In this document: positions 33,756 through 44,960 of the stretch, one piece after another
Layout of the letters: each line of letters begins with the position of its first letter
Numbering within the stretch: position 1 is the first letter of the stretch
Assembly (NCBI GenBank): GCA_963513935.1
Contig: OY740774.1
Location: forward strand, 83,414,890 to 83,478,889
Origin: Aphrophora alni
Taxonomy: Eukaryota; Arthropoda; Insecta; Hemiptera; Aphrophoridae
Direction of reading: 5' to 3'
Length of the DNA: 64,000 nt
Translations under genes and position numbers: made by a program
The notes under the pieces: generated by a model
Databases searched by the model: none
What the model was told of the DNA's origin: nothing
The model's input: the letters and a program-made list of their open reading frames with translations, nothing else

Positions 33756-34139
33756 AAATTATCTTTAAACGGTTATAAATTGAAGAAAACAAATCTCCTT
33801 TGATAGTAGCCTACATTCTACGCAGTTTAGAAATCCATAAGTCGCCTCTAAATTTGCTAATACAAAAAATCATATAAAATGCTTGACAGAGATAGAGAGA
33901 GGAAGGTGTGTGAGTGCGTAACCATGTTTAATATAGTCTTATCAATACGCCAGCTAATGCTACACAGTATTTGCATTACTTATCAGTTGACTTGTTGGTG
34001 AAAAGTATTTCTGTTTATACCAACCAGCGGTAATTAAAATATAATTTGTCATCCAGATGGTATTCCGATAGCAATATTAGCTGATGATCCTTCCTTCTTA
34101 TCAATATGTCATATCAATTTAAGCAAAGTGTCTTTTATC
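33756..34139. other. Unassigned DNA
   Basis: No feature recognised. Confidence 0.3.
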
Positions 34140-34310
34140 CTTCTTGTTGAGGGAAAAACCTCTCGGTCATCATCGCCTTATCGATGATACTCTGGCTCTC
34201 GAATACTTTTAATAGTCAGGGTCAGAAAAAAACAAGAGTTGGTCAAGACCTGATTGGAAAGATGAAAGAGAGGGGTTTAACCCAAGACTACATGAAACTA
34301 ATTGTGGATT
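34140..34310 (+). repeat. Family D end module, short copy
   Basis: AAAACCTCTCGGTCATCATC, GGTCAGAAAAAAACAAGAGT, GATGAAAGAGAGGGGTTTAA and CCCAAGACTACATGAAA give a compact end module in the same order as at 12090 and 12650. Confidence 0.65.
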
Positions 34311-34334
34311 CGGATATTAATATTAGTTAAACAG

Positions 34335-34790
34335 TCGATCCGGAACCAGGTGGAATTGTCGTGGTACCTAGTCACAAAGGATACAAAGGCAACGAAAAAG
34401 CGGAAGAAGTGACAATGAAAGGAGCAATTTCATTCTAGAATCAGCGTGTATTATAAATAAAGCTCCAGCAATGAATTGTCTGGAAAATTGGATAAAATTA
34501 GAGACCACAGCTCACTGGAGAGAACTCTCAAAAGGGTTCTGACTCAAACAGATAAAAAACTCTTTAACTTTGTCGCTGCACAAAGCAAACGAAAGGAACC
34601 CAACAGGGTTGGGAACTTCAGAGCACATACTTCTGAAATGTGAAGCATTAGGACGCAGAAGACTTACGACCTTAGGCCCCAAATGGAAAGCCTAAAAAGA
34701 CAAGCGATCTAGCTAGGGAAATTCTAAGGTATAGAAATGAGCTAGGTAGGGGAATCAGGAGGTACCTAAAGACATATAGACATTAAAACA
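34335..34790 (+). pseudogene. LINE RNase H and C-terminal relic
   Basis: The frame around 34362-34440 reads PSHKGYKGNEKAEEVTMKGA, which matches the final motif of LINE RNase H domains (WVPGH.GI.GNE.AD..A). It is followed by AHWRELSKG, then TSEHILLKCEALGRRRL, the cysteine/histidine tail common to I/Jockey/R1 elements. Stops and a frameshift at the PSH motif show it is dead. The element is 5' truncated at a family D module. Confidence 0.75.
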
Positions 34791-34979
34791 TTTAATATTA
34801 GTGTTTTATTCAAGTGAACAGTGGTTACTTCTTAGTAAATGAATATTGTTGTGACACGTCGCGTACCAAACAGTAATCACATTAGGTTTACAATGACGAT
34901 TTATAGAATGTATTAAAATATCTGAAGAGGGAAGTGTACTTCTGGTATTCATATTATAAAATAACTGGTTTTACACCCT

Positions 34980-35078
34980 ATCTCTATTTAGTCGGGCTCG
35001 CCAATCCTGTGGGATCCTTATTTGTTTTTCATGTAGTCTTGATTTAGATCCCTCTCCTTTATCTTTCCTAACAGGTCT
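34980..35078 (-). repeat. Family D end module, left of the LTR element
   Basis: GGGCTCGCCAATCCTGTGGG, CATGTAGTCTTGATTTAGAT, and CCTAACAGGTCT run into the LTR. The module continues at 43366 as the first 131-bp array unit. Confidence 0.7.
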
Positions 35079-36407
35079 TGTAATAATTCTAATATGTTCT
35101 GAAGTTAATTTTTTATTAATTTTATTTTATTAATTTGTTAATTTGCTCGACTAGGGCGCCAGGTATCCTTAACATACCAATTTAGAAAAAGGAATGAATT
35201 TAATTATTTATAAGAAAGAAAAAAAATCTCTGGGGTCGCAAGTTCTTTTTACAGTGTACTTACAGTGGATTTTGGTTTTTTAATGAGAACACTTTGACTG
35301 AAATGTTACAAAGAAAACATTTATTAAAGACAAATAAATTTTTATACATTAGCATTTGTTATAGAGACATATATCATGAAAACAACTATAGCTATCATCT
35401 TAGTTAAATTACTTTTTATCTTCTCAGAGGGAGAACTGATCTTTTATTCTTTGAATTTAAAATTGACTCTAAGTTGCAACTAAAATTGATTTTATGAATA
35501 AAAACAAATTGAAATTCCTTTAAAAAGGTTAAATAAGTCATCAGACATTTATTTCTTCTTTACATAAAAAGAAATTGTTATCCTTTATATATCAAATTTA
35601 TGTAATAAAAGTTAAGATATTAAACATTGTAAATTTCTATACAATAACAACGTAAATATAATGTGTTATTTAACACTAGTTACCAGACCATAGTCATTGT
35701 ACATAATTCAATGATGTTCCTGCAGCGTCCTAAAAATGCCGTCGTTGTGTCCGTGGCGAAGTTGTATTTGCACCTCACGAATGTTTATAAAAAGAAAATC
35801 TGTTTATACATTAGTCCATTCTACAATTTGTAACTGTTCATTTTCCGACCGCATTGCTATGACACACGCTAATTGTTTATTGTCTATTCGCGTGAACACG
35901 TCTAATCAATTCAACCGTTCAAACAGAGTTTTAACACACTCTCACTCTTAATCGACCAACGATTAAATTCTTTACATTTTCTATTTTACTACATATCAAA
36001 TTATTACATCACACTATGTCCTTTCTTTCCTCAACTCTACAAAACACATCTTTTCCCTCCAAGCTCCTGATTTCAACTTTTTTAGAACACAACCTGTCAC
36101 TCCTAACGCTGGACTAAGACTGCTGTTGCCATGAGGCAAATTCTTACTTCCGAAAGCGTTCTTTCCGGTTACTGTTCACACATTTTACCGCACTGCCGTA
36201 AAATACAAATAATTTACATTTTATAACAAACAAACTAAATTACATTAAAATTAAACATAATAATTCATACTGTTGTCTTGAAAATCCATTTTTCTTTTAT
36301 TAATGACGTTACTAAATTTAAATTATTATTTGAATTTATTATCTCTTTGGCTTAACCGCGTCTTTTAAATGAGTCTATTTTAAAATCTGACTTTTCACAT
36401 TGTCACA
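35079..36407 (-). repeat. 3' LTR (sense strand minus)
   Basis: Direct repeat partner of 42037-43365. On the plus strand it begins TGTAATAATTCTAATATGTT and ends CACATTGTCACA. At 36408, just outside it, the minus strand has GTGGGG, a weak polypurine-tract candidate. Confidence 0.9.
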
Positions 36408-39400
36408 AAACCCCACAAGGTTTGTATTTCAATACAGGTATTGGAATACAAAGCTTTTATATATATATATTTCAAATCGAAAAAAAATATTAATGGATGT
36501 TCAAGACATTTCATTTCAGAAGCTAAGGACCTCATGAAAGAAAATAAGCATCCCTAGTATACTTAATTTAAGAAAGATTCTCTTTTCTTATAAAAACTAA
36601 AAAATCTATTTGCTAAAATCCTATTTCATTATTTTAATTTGTTAGCGTTATATTAACTCATTGAAAAAAAAATATTATACGAATCAATTAGTGCTAAGTC
36701 TTATCTCTATTTATACAATAAAACCCATCATCAGTTTCCTTTCCAACCTTGTTGGCTGAAACTTTCCATCAACATTTTTTGTTGACAGGATCCCGTCACT
36801 CAAAGCTTATCTCCCAGACAGCCGTCTGTATATTTTCCTGCCATCTAGCATTTCCTTTCCCACACTTTATTTTTCTGCCAAGACGAAATTTCTACATCTT
36901 TTATAAAATCTACACCCATCTTTCACTATCCATCTGAATCATTTTTCAACTTAACACAATTTAAATTTTAAAACCTCTCATTTTTAATTAACATTATTAC
37001 AAAATTATTTACTTATTACTCAAAATTGCTTCAAATCACCTTAAAACTTTTCAATTATCATCTTATATTATTATTTATTTTAGTTTAAATCCAATAATTA
37101 TTTATTCTTTATCAAATTCTTAATTGCTCTTTGTCTCGCTGGGATAACATATTAACTACTGATTTTATAATTACAAAAAAAACTCTTTTCTTCAACTAAA
37201 ATTCAAAATATAACATCATTATTACAAAAAAATATAAATTTACTTACAAAACTCATCTATTTATTTCAAAACTACCTCTCTACAATTGTATTGTCTCTCA
37301 GTATCCTATCTTAAAATTATTTCCATCTTATCTTTCATATTTTAATAATCTAAGTTGCATTAATCACCAAACAAAATTCTTCATAAACAAAAAAAAAACT
37401 CCTTATTATTTACCCATATATTATTTCATAAATAATCTCCTTATTTCAACGTAGCTTCCTTCAAAAATCATAATAATCGCCGTATTTCGTAGACTTCCTC
37501 AAATCTCCCTTTATTCCATTAAAATCGTCGCATATTTCCTTTATTTCATTAAAATCGTCGCATATTTCCTTTATTTCATCGTAGTATTCAAAAAACCTCT
37601 TAAAAACTAAAAAATTACCATTAATGCAACCTAACTACCTTCTTTATAAAAGTTTCTTAACAGAACAACTTCATTTTAAATACCACTTTACTCGACAATT
37701 CTGTAAAGTCATCATCTTCATATAAAACTCAAAAATCTCTCATTTAAACTACTTCTTATTAAAATCTTCTTAATCATCTATTACTTGTATATAAAAACTT
37801 CAAAAAAAATAAATTTTACATTGTTTCCCAGCTAACACCGTATTTCATCAAAATCTTTAGACACCTTTATCAAATAACTTCTCACAATCGTCTATTGTTT
37901 TAAATCCAAACATTATTTATTAAAAATCATTAATTATTTATTTCATTTATAAATTTCATCAAAACCTCTCTTATCATTGTTAATTTATTACTCCTTCCTT
38001 TAAAAAACAAAAACTTAACCTCCCTCATTCATTATTTAACATCAAAAAAACTTAAAAACTTTATTATTATCTGTCTTGGCAAAACTCACATAAATTCTCA
38101 AACTTTAACCAATTATTTTTTTAATTTTCCATACCATAAATCACTTAAGACTAACAACTTTTATCTCATATTATCTAATAATCCTTAATATTTATCAATG
38201 TCAAACATACAACTTATCGTTTTTACAATTCAACATCTAATTACCTTTTCTAATCAGCTAATCAACATTTTTACAATTTTATAAAACCTTTCGCTTCATT
38301 TCATAAAAAAAAAACTCTCCTTCCTGTCACGTCCGGTTTAATCTTGTATATACAGATCGATCACTTCTATATATATATCCTACAATTTATTTTCAGTCAA
38401 CATCTGTCTAAATTTTTTATTACATGAAATTTTTTCATGTAATAATGTCACCATTATTTATTATGCATTTTTCTTCCTGTCCTCTCCTACATAGGTTCTT
38501 CTAACCGTCTACTTTATACCGTGCATACTTCTAATTGCTCTTTAGACTCTTACACAGAGTAACATGTTGTGACGTTGAAATGTGCAGTGGTTGAATACAA
38601 TATCCCTACTTGATTCAAGATAAAGCCCAAAACACATCCCTATTTCACAACACGCCCTCTTATGCAGTCTCAGAATGCCTTATTCTTACGAATAAAACAT
38701 TCTATTTTGCTACACAAACTCCTACCTCCTCCCAATCCTTCTGATGGTCTAATATTTTACATGTGTCCTTCTGATCACACTCTAGACACTTACATTGAAT
38801 TATGCATTATGATCTTCAGATGTGAGATGGTTGAAATGCAAAATTCCTACTTTGTTCAGAATAAAGCCCCAATCACACCTTTCAACCATAACACACCTTC
38901 AATGCTGTCTACATGCTTTATTCCTAAGAATAAAACATGTTTTCTACTTACATAAACTCCTACCTCCTCCCAAAATGTTCATGTACTCCTTAAATGCACA
39001 TACACGAAGAAAATTTTAAAATTCATAAAAAATTTCATTCAAATCGTATCATCCGAAGTTGAAATAATGTTTATTTTACCAATCTTATTATTAGCATCGT
39101 CGATTTTCTGTTTATGTAATCCTTTCTAGATGTTATTATTCAAATTCAAAAAGAAGATTTTATTTTTTAAAATTTATTCTAAGTTCTTTACTTAGAAATT
39201 TTACCTTCAATTCTATTAAAGTTATTTATGTAATCTACTTTTGTTCTTATTTACTTTATTTAAAACCAATTATCCTTTATTTAAGTAATTTTTATTTGAA
39301 AACGCAAGTTAATTTTCGATTATACGTCAAAAGTTTTTCATTTTCAGAACAATAATTCTGTCACACGCTGTATCTCGTCTTAATGTCATGCAAAGGAATT

Positions 39401-40075
39401 CTAGGCCTGGTTTAAGCATAAACAAGTCCCCTCGATATGAGACAATCCTTATCTGTCTACTGATAAGACATGAAACCCTTTTGGTTCCAATACGATCTGC
39501 AAATGAATTTCAACTCTCTCGTCACATTTTATTGAATATTTAATATTGAATCCACCTACTTAATATTGAATATTATTTCTTCAACACTACACGGGATCTT
39601 TGCCTCGAACCAACTTCCTTATCTAGTCACGTTTCATAATTATTTATTCCTTTCATAAATATACAGAGTTATTTACTAACAATCTTGCATCTCCAATGAT
39701 CCTCTCTTCTAACTAATCTGTTATCGTCACGATTTCTAAATATTATTTCTTCTATAAACATATGAAATTGTTTACTGCTATAATCCAGCGTCTTTACTTT
39801 AACAAATACTTAAACGTTTTCTAAAACTAAACTCTTAATATTTTACGCTTGGCTTATATTATTATTTATTCTGATTCTGTCTTAGCTTACAAAATTTATC
39901 AGTACACACAAATTATTAATATTCATAACTCTTAATTATTTATTATCAAACTTAAACTTATTTATTAACAAAACTCTTATTCTATTTATTATTTTTCAAA
40001 ATCAAGTCCGTGTGTTTATAAAAATGTCTTTACATTATTATTAGTCATTCCAAATTTCATTTTATTATAACTCAA
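36408..40075 (-). other. Internal noncoding region of the LTR element
   Basis: No ORF over about 120 codons on either strand. Plus-strand stretches such as 37201-37260 and 37981-38040 contain no G at all. A 30-bp tandem repeat lies at 37509-37580 and a diverged duplication at 38520-38990. I find no reverse transcriptase motifs. If pol was once here it has been replaced rather than merely mutated. Confidence 0.7.
38520..38990 (-). repeat. Diverged tandem duplication inside the LTR element, period about 240 bp
   Basis: Both copies contain AAACTCCTACCTCCTCCCAA, GAATAAAACAT and a segment like CAGAATAAAGCCCCAATCAC. The copies differ by many substitutions and small indels. Confidence 0.6.
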
Positions 40076-41887
40076 TTATAAATTATCCATTTTTTTTCGA
40101 TGGTTCCCCGATTGGTGAAACATTTTGTAAAATATAGCCTGCATTCTTAACATAATTACAACGTTAACTACTTCTGTCCACATGGACAGTTTGTCTAGCC
40201 CATTCATTACAATAGAACCTTTCTTAACAAAGGATTCCCCTCTGTTATTGTCTCGGAGTATTGACAAAATACTTCTCTCTTTCTCATTCTCAGGCATACC
40301 ATCACCCCTCCTTCTCTCAAACAACTCAGAATCTACTGACCTAATTTCAACATCCGTTAGTTTAGGAATTCTAACCCCACCATTCTTATACATCATCACA
40401 AAGCCTTCTTTTAATATTTCTTTTTTAAACTTGTATTCAAAGCTACTCTTTTCCCAAAAACTTTTAATTATCTGTTCTTGTATTCTAAAAACATTTCTAA
40501 ATTCTAACATCGTGTATTTTTCAAAATCTACAGTCTTATGGTAAACTCGTTTTTTAAGATAAACAGCTGATTCCTTTATTATTAGATTATTTACCTTTAC
40601 TTTGTTTTTTGAATTAATTATACCTATTCCAACCCCACCAAACTTATTCACTTCAACATTACTTGTTATCTCTAGATTTACCTTGTTACCTAACCCATTA
40701 TTCATTATTTTAGAAATTTCTTGAACACAATCATTCACACAATTGTCTTCAATTATTATTAAATCATCTGACATCTCTTTTGTTTCATTAAAACTGTTAA
40801 TTTCTACTTCAGCTACTGCTTGATCTAAATTGTTATCCAAATTATTAACATTTTCTATCAAAACACCTTCTACATTATTTATCCATTCAAATTCTACTTT
40901 TTTCTCACAATAGCTTACTTCAATTTCTACTTTATTATTAGTTTCCATTACATTACTTTCCATTTTAAGATTCTGTTCTAATTTTACATAATCTGATTTT
41001 ATTTCAACCCTAATTTCTTCAAATTTTTTACACATTGCTTCTTTTAAGTTTAAATTATCTTGTCTTAGCTCTAATTTACTCAGTTTCAAGTCATTATCTA
41101 TTTTATCCAGTTTAACATTATTTTGTTCAAGTCTAACATTAAAAACCTCCAGTTTAGCATTGATCTCTATCTTGTTTTGATCAAACTTGTTACTTATTTC
41201 TTTTAATTCCAAATTGTTTTGATCAAACCTATTATTTATACATTCGAATTTCTTATCACTGTCTAGACTACCCTGATCAATTTTATTATTTGTTTCTAAT
41301 CTACTTTGTTTAATGTCATTACTTATACATTCAAATTTTTTATCATTGTCTTTCCTAAATTCTAAGTTATCTTTTTTCATTTCAATTAGCATTTCTATCA
41401 TTAACGCCTCATTTTGAGATTTTTTACTCTCATCTAACCTATTTGGTTCCATTATCCTAACCTGCTCAATTACACTAACCTGTTCCATTACCCTAACCTC
41501 TTCAGCTCCTAATTCCCTATCTGAATTTTCTTCTACAATTTCTACCCCTGGTGTTTCTACTAATTTTTTATTCATATCTTCACACTGTTGTTTACTGTTT
41601 AGAATCCCATCACTATCAAACCCATTAAAATCCGAACCTGAACTACTAATTTTACTCATACTTGAACGTCTACTATTACTATTACTGTTTATTTCTTGAT
41701 CTAGAAAATCTTGCGCGAATTGTTCATCTAATTCTTCATTACTTTTTATTATTTCTATTGGTAGTTGCCCTATGTTTCCAAAAATACTCTCTGTATACTC
41801 CATTGGTTCTAAATTGTTTAAAAAATTATGATTTTCTAACCCTACCTGTTCATCATTATTATTAACATTTACAATTTCTGACTCCAT
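40076..41887 (-). CDS. Coiled-coil ORF of the LTR element (gag-position protein, unrecognised)
   Basis: A 603-residue frame runs from ATG at 41885-41887 (aaaATGg context) to TAA at 40076. It is the first and only long ORF after the 5' LTR, so it holds the gag position. The N-terminal 150 residues are acidic and Ser/Asn-rich. Residues about 160-320 form a charged, heptad-like coiled coil with imperfect repeats around KFECI and FDQN (for example KFECINNRFDQNNLEL). The C-terminal half is hydrophilic with a conserved-looking segment YHKTVDFEKYTMLEFRNVFR and a basic end. I see no CCHC zinc knuckle, protease or capsid motif. Codon use is A/G/T-rich, following the C-poor sense strand. It could be a divergent gag or a captured structural protein; the family is not recognised. 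Confidence 0.7.
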   Translation of the reverse strand: MESEIVNVNNNDEQVGLENHNFLNNLEPMEYTESIFGNIGQLPIEIIKSNEELDEQFAQDFLDQEINSNSNSRRSSMSKISSSGSDFNGFDSDGILNSKQQCEDMNKKLVETPGVEIVEENSDRELGAEEVRVMEQVSVIEQVRIMEPNRLDESKKSQNEALMIEMLIEMKKDNLEFRKDNDKKFECISNDIKQSRLETNNKIDQGSLDSDKKFECINNRFDQNNLELKEISNKFDQNKIEINAKLEVFNVRLEQNNVKLDKIDNDLKLSKLELRQDNLNLKEAMCKKFEEIRVEIKSDYVKLEQNLKMESNVMETNNKVEIEVSYCEKKVEFEWINNVEGVLIENVNNLDNNLDQAVAEVEINSFNETKEMSDDLIIIEDNCVNDCVQEISKIMNNGLGNKVNLEITSNVEVNKFGGVGIGIINSKNKVKVNNLIIKESAVYLKKRVYHKTVDFEKYTMLEFRNVFRIQEQIIKSFWEKSSFEYKFKKEILKEGFVMMYKNGGVRIPKLTDVEIRSVDSELFERRRGDGMPENEKERSILSILRDNNRGESFVKKGSIVMNGLDKLSMWTEVVNVVIMLRMQAIFYKMFHQSGNHRKKMDNL

Positions 41888-41960
41888 TTTTTACCTTACT
41901 ATATTTAACACAAAACATTTTTTAAAAAAGAATCTTTCTTATTATTAATGGTAGAGTCCT

Positions 41961-41967
41961 TACCTTG
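41961..41967 (-). promoter_or_regulatory. Possible splice donor in the LTR element leader
   Basis: On the minus strand AATCAAG/GTAAGG lies between the primer-binding site and the ORF start. Retroelement leaders often carry a donor here. No acceptor was identified. Confidence 0.3.
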
Positions 41968-42016
41968 ATTTTTAGTGTTCCCATTACCAAAATCACTGTA
42001 TTTTTCGACCATAAAC

Positions 42017-42034
42017 GCCCCATTGTTGGGCCCA
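42017..42034 (-). other. Candidate primer-binding site
   Basis: Two bases inside the 5' LTR the minus strand reads TGGGCCCAACAATGGGGC. It begins TGG as expected for pairing with a tRNA CCA end. The priming tRNA is not assigned. Confidence 0.65.
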
Positions 42035-42036
42035 AT

Positions 42037-43365
42037 TGTAATAATTCTAATATGTTCTGAAGTTAATTTTTTATTAATTTTATTTTATTAATTTGTTAAT
42101 TTGCTCGACTAGGGCGCCAGGTATCCTTAACATACCAATTTAGAAAAAGGAATGAATTTAATTATTTATAAGAAAGAAAAAAAATCTCTGGGGTCGCAAG
42201 TTCTTTTTACAGTGTACTTACAGTGGATTTTGGTTTTTTAATGAGAACACTTTGACTGAAATGTTACAAAGAAAACATTTATTAAAGACAAATAAATTTT
42301 TATACATTAGCATTTGTTATAGAGACATATATCATGAAAACAACTATAGCTATCATCTTAGTTAAATTACTTTTTATCTTCTCAGAGGGAGAACTGATCT
42401 TTTATTCTTTGAATTTAAAATTGACTCTAAGTTGCAACTAAAATTGATTTTATGAATAAAAACAAATTGAAATTCCTTTAAAAAGGTTAAATAAGTCATC
42501 AGACATTTATTTCTTCTTTACATAAAAAGAAATTGTTATCCTTTATATATCAAATTTATGTAATAAAAGTTAAGATATTAAACATTGTAAATTTCTATAC
42601 AATAACAACGTAAATATAATGTGTTATTTAACACTAGTTACCAGACCATAGTCATTGTACATAATTCAATGATGTTCCTGCAGCGTCCTAAAAATGCCGT
42701 CGTTGTGTCCGTGGCGAAGTTGTATTTGCACCTCACGAATGTTTATAAAAAGAAAATCTGTTTATACATTAGTCCATTCTACAATTTGTAACTGTTCATT
42801 TTCCGACCGCATTGCTATGACACACGCTAATTGTTTATTGTCTATTCGCGTGAACACGTCTAATCAATTCAACCGTTCAAACAGAGTTTTAACACACTCT
42901 CACTCTTAATCGACCAACGATTAAATTCTTTACATTTTCTATTTTACTACATATCAAATTATTACATCACACTATGTCCTTTCTTTCCTCAACTCTACAA
43001 AACACATCTTTTCCCTCCAAGCTCCTGATTTCAACTTTTTTAGAACACAACCTGTCACTCCTAACGCTGGACTAAGACTGCTGTTGCCATGAGGCAAATT
43101 CTTACTTCCGAAAGCGTTCTTTCCGGTTACTGTTCACACATTTTACCGCACTGCCGTAAAATACAAATAATTTACATTTTATAACAAACAAACTAAATTA
43201 CATTAAAATTAAACATAATAATTCATACTGTTGTCTTGAAAATCCATTTTTCTTTTATTAATGACGTTACTAAATTTAAATTATTATTTGAATTTATTAT
43301 CTCTTTGGCTTAACCGCGTCTTTTAAATGAGTCTATTTTAAAATCTGACTTTTCACATTGTCACA
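42037..43365 (-). repeat. 5' LTR (sense strand minus)
   Basis: Partner of 35079-36407. In sense orientation it begins TGTGACAATGTG and ends AATTATTACA. Promoter and poly(A) elements must lie inside, but I did not assign them. Confidence 0.9.
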
Positions 43366-44960
43366 GTCTATTTTGATCAACTCTTGTTCTTTTCCGACTC
43401 CGACTCTATTAGAGTATTCGAGTGCTTCGGGTCTTTACGTTGTCTTTTCTTTTTTAATATAAAAGAAGAGGTATTTCGATTTCATCTTTCCAAACAGGTC
43501 TATCTTGATCAACTCTTGTTCTTTTCCGACTCCGACTCTATTAGAGTATTCGAGTGCTTCGGGTCTTTACGTTGTCTTTTCTTTTTTATATAAAAGAAGA
43601 GGTATTTCGATTTCATCTTTCCTAACAGGTCTATCTTGATCAACTCTTGTTCTTTTCCGACTCCGATTCTATTAGAGTATTCGAGTGCTTCGGGTCTTTA
43701 CGTTGTCTTTTCTTTTTTATATAAAAGAAGAGGTATTTCGATTTCATCTTTCCTAACAGGTCTATCTTGATCAACTCTTGTTCTTTTCCGACTCCGATTC
43801 TATTAGAGTATTCGAGTGCTTCGGGTCTTTACGTTGTCTTTTCTTTTTTATATAAAAGAAGAGGTATTTCGATTTCATCTTTCCAAACAGGTCTATCTTG
43901 ATCAACTCTTGTTCTTTTCCGACTCCGACTCTATTAGAGTATTCGAGTGCTTCGGGTCTTTACGTTGTCTTTTCTTTTTTATATAAAAGAAGAGGTATTT
44001 CGATTTCATCTTTCCTAACAGGTCTATCTTGATCAACTCTTGTTCTTTTCCGACTCCGATTCTATTAGAGTATTCGAGTGCTTCGGGTCTTTACGTTGTC
44101 TTTTCTTTTTTATATAAAAGAAGAGGTATTTCGATTTCATCTTTCCAAACAGGTCTATCTTGATCAACTCTTGTTCTTTTCCGACTCCGACTCTATTAGA
44201 GTATTCGAGTGCTTCGGGTCTTTACGTTGTCTTTTCTTTTTTATATAAAAGAAGAGGTATTTCGATTTCATCTTTCCTAACAGGTCTATCTTGATCAACT
44301 CTTGTTCTTTTCCGACTCCGATTCTATTAGAGTATTCGAGTGCTTCGGGTCTTTACGTTGTCTTTTCTTTTTTATATTAAAGAATAGGTATTTCGATTTC
44401 ATCTTTCCTAACAGGTCTATCTTGATCAACTCTTGTTCTTTTCCGACTCCGACTCTATTAGAGTATTCGAGTGCTTCGGGTCTTTACGTTTTCTTTTCTT
44501 TTTTATATAAAAGAAGAGGTATTTCGATTTCATCTTTCCTAACAGGTCTATCTTGATCAACTCTTGTTCTTTTCCGACTCCGACTCTATTAGAGTATTCG
44601 AGTGCTTCGGGTCTTTACGTTTTCTTTTCTTTTTTATATAAAAGAAGAGGTATTTCGATTTCATCTGTCCTATCGGGTCTTTCTTGATCAACTCTTGTTC
44701 TTTTCCGACTCCGACTCTATTAGAGTATTCGAGTGCTTCGGGTCTTTACGTTGTCTTTTCTTTTTTATATAAAAGAAGAGGTATTTCGATTTCATCTTTC
44801 CTAACAGGTCTATCTTGACCAACTCTTGTTCTTTTCCGACTCCGACTCTATTAGAGTATTCGAGTGCTTCGGGTCTTTACGTTGTCTTTTCTTTTTTATA
44901 TAAAAGAAGAGGTATTTCGATTTCATCTTTCCTATCGGGTCTTTCTTGACCAACTTTTGT
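43366..44960 (+). repeat. 131-bp tandem array, about 12 copies
   Basis: Successive GATCAACTCTTGTT landmarks are spaced 131 bp apart (130-132 in the first units). The unit includes TCTTGATCAACTCTTGTTCT, ATTAGAGTATTCGAGTGCTT, GGGTCTTTACGTTGTC and AAAGAAGAGGTATTTCGATT. It matches the family D end module (as at 7000-7130). Two variable sites (GACTCT/GATTCT and CCAAACAGG/CCTAACAGG) partly alternate between units. The last unit passes into ordinary family D sequence at 44948. Confidence 0.95.

Larger units (their letters stand above)
35079..43365 (-). mobile_element. LTR retrotransposon without recognisable pol
   Basis: An 8,287-bp element is bounded by two 1,329-bp direct repeats at a constant offset of 6,958. 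I see no difference between them. The ends are TG...CA and the flanks carry GTCT at 35075-35078 and 43366-43369 (4-bp duplication). The primer-binding site and the only long ORF show that the sense strand is minus, so 42037-43365 is the 5' LTR. The internal 5.6 kb holds one 603-residue ORF and then about 3.7 kb with no reverse transcriptase, integrase or protease that I can recognise. It is probably non-autonomous, mobilised by a relative. Its sense strand is strongly depleted in C. Confidence 0.88.

Noticed and set aside
35736..35951. 71-codon frame present twice (also at 42694)
   Set aside because: Identical because it lies in both LTRs, antisense to the element; no domain.
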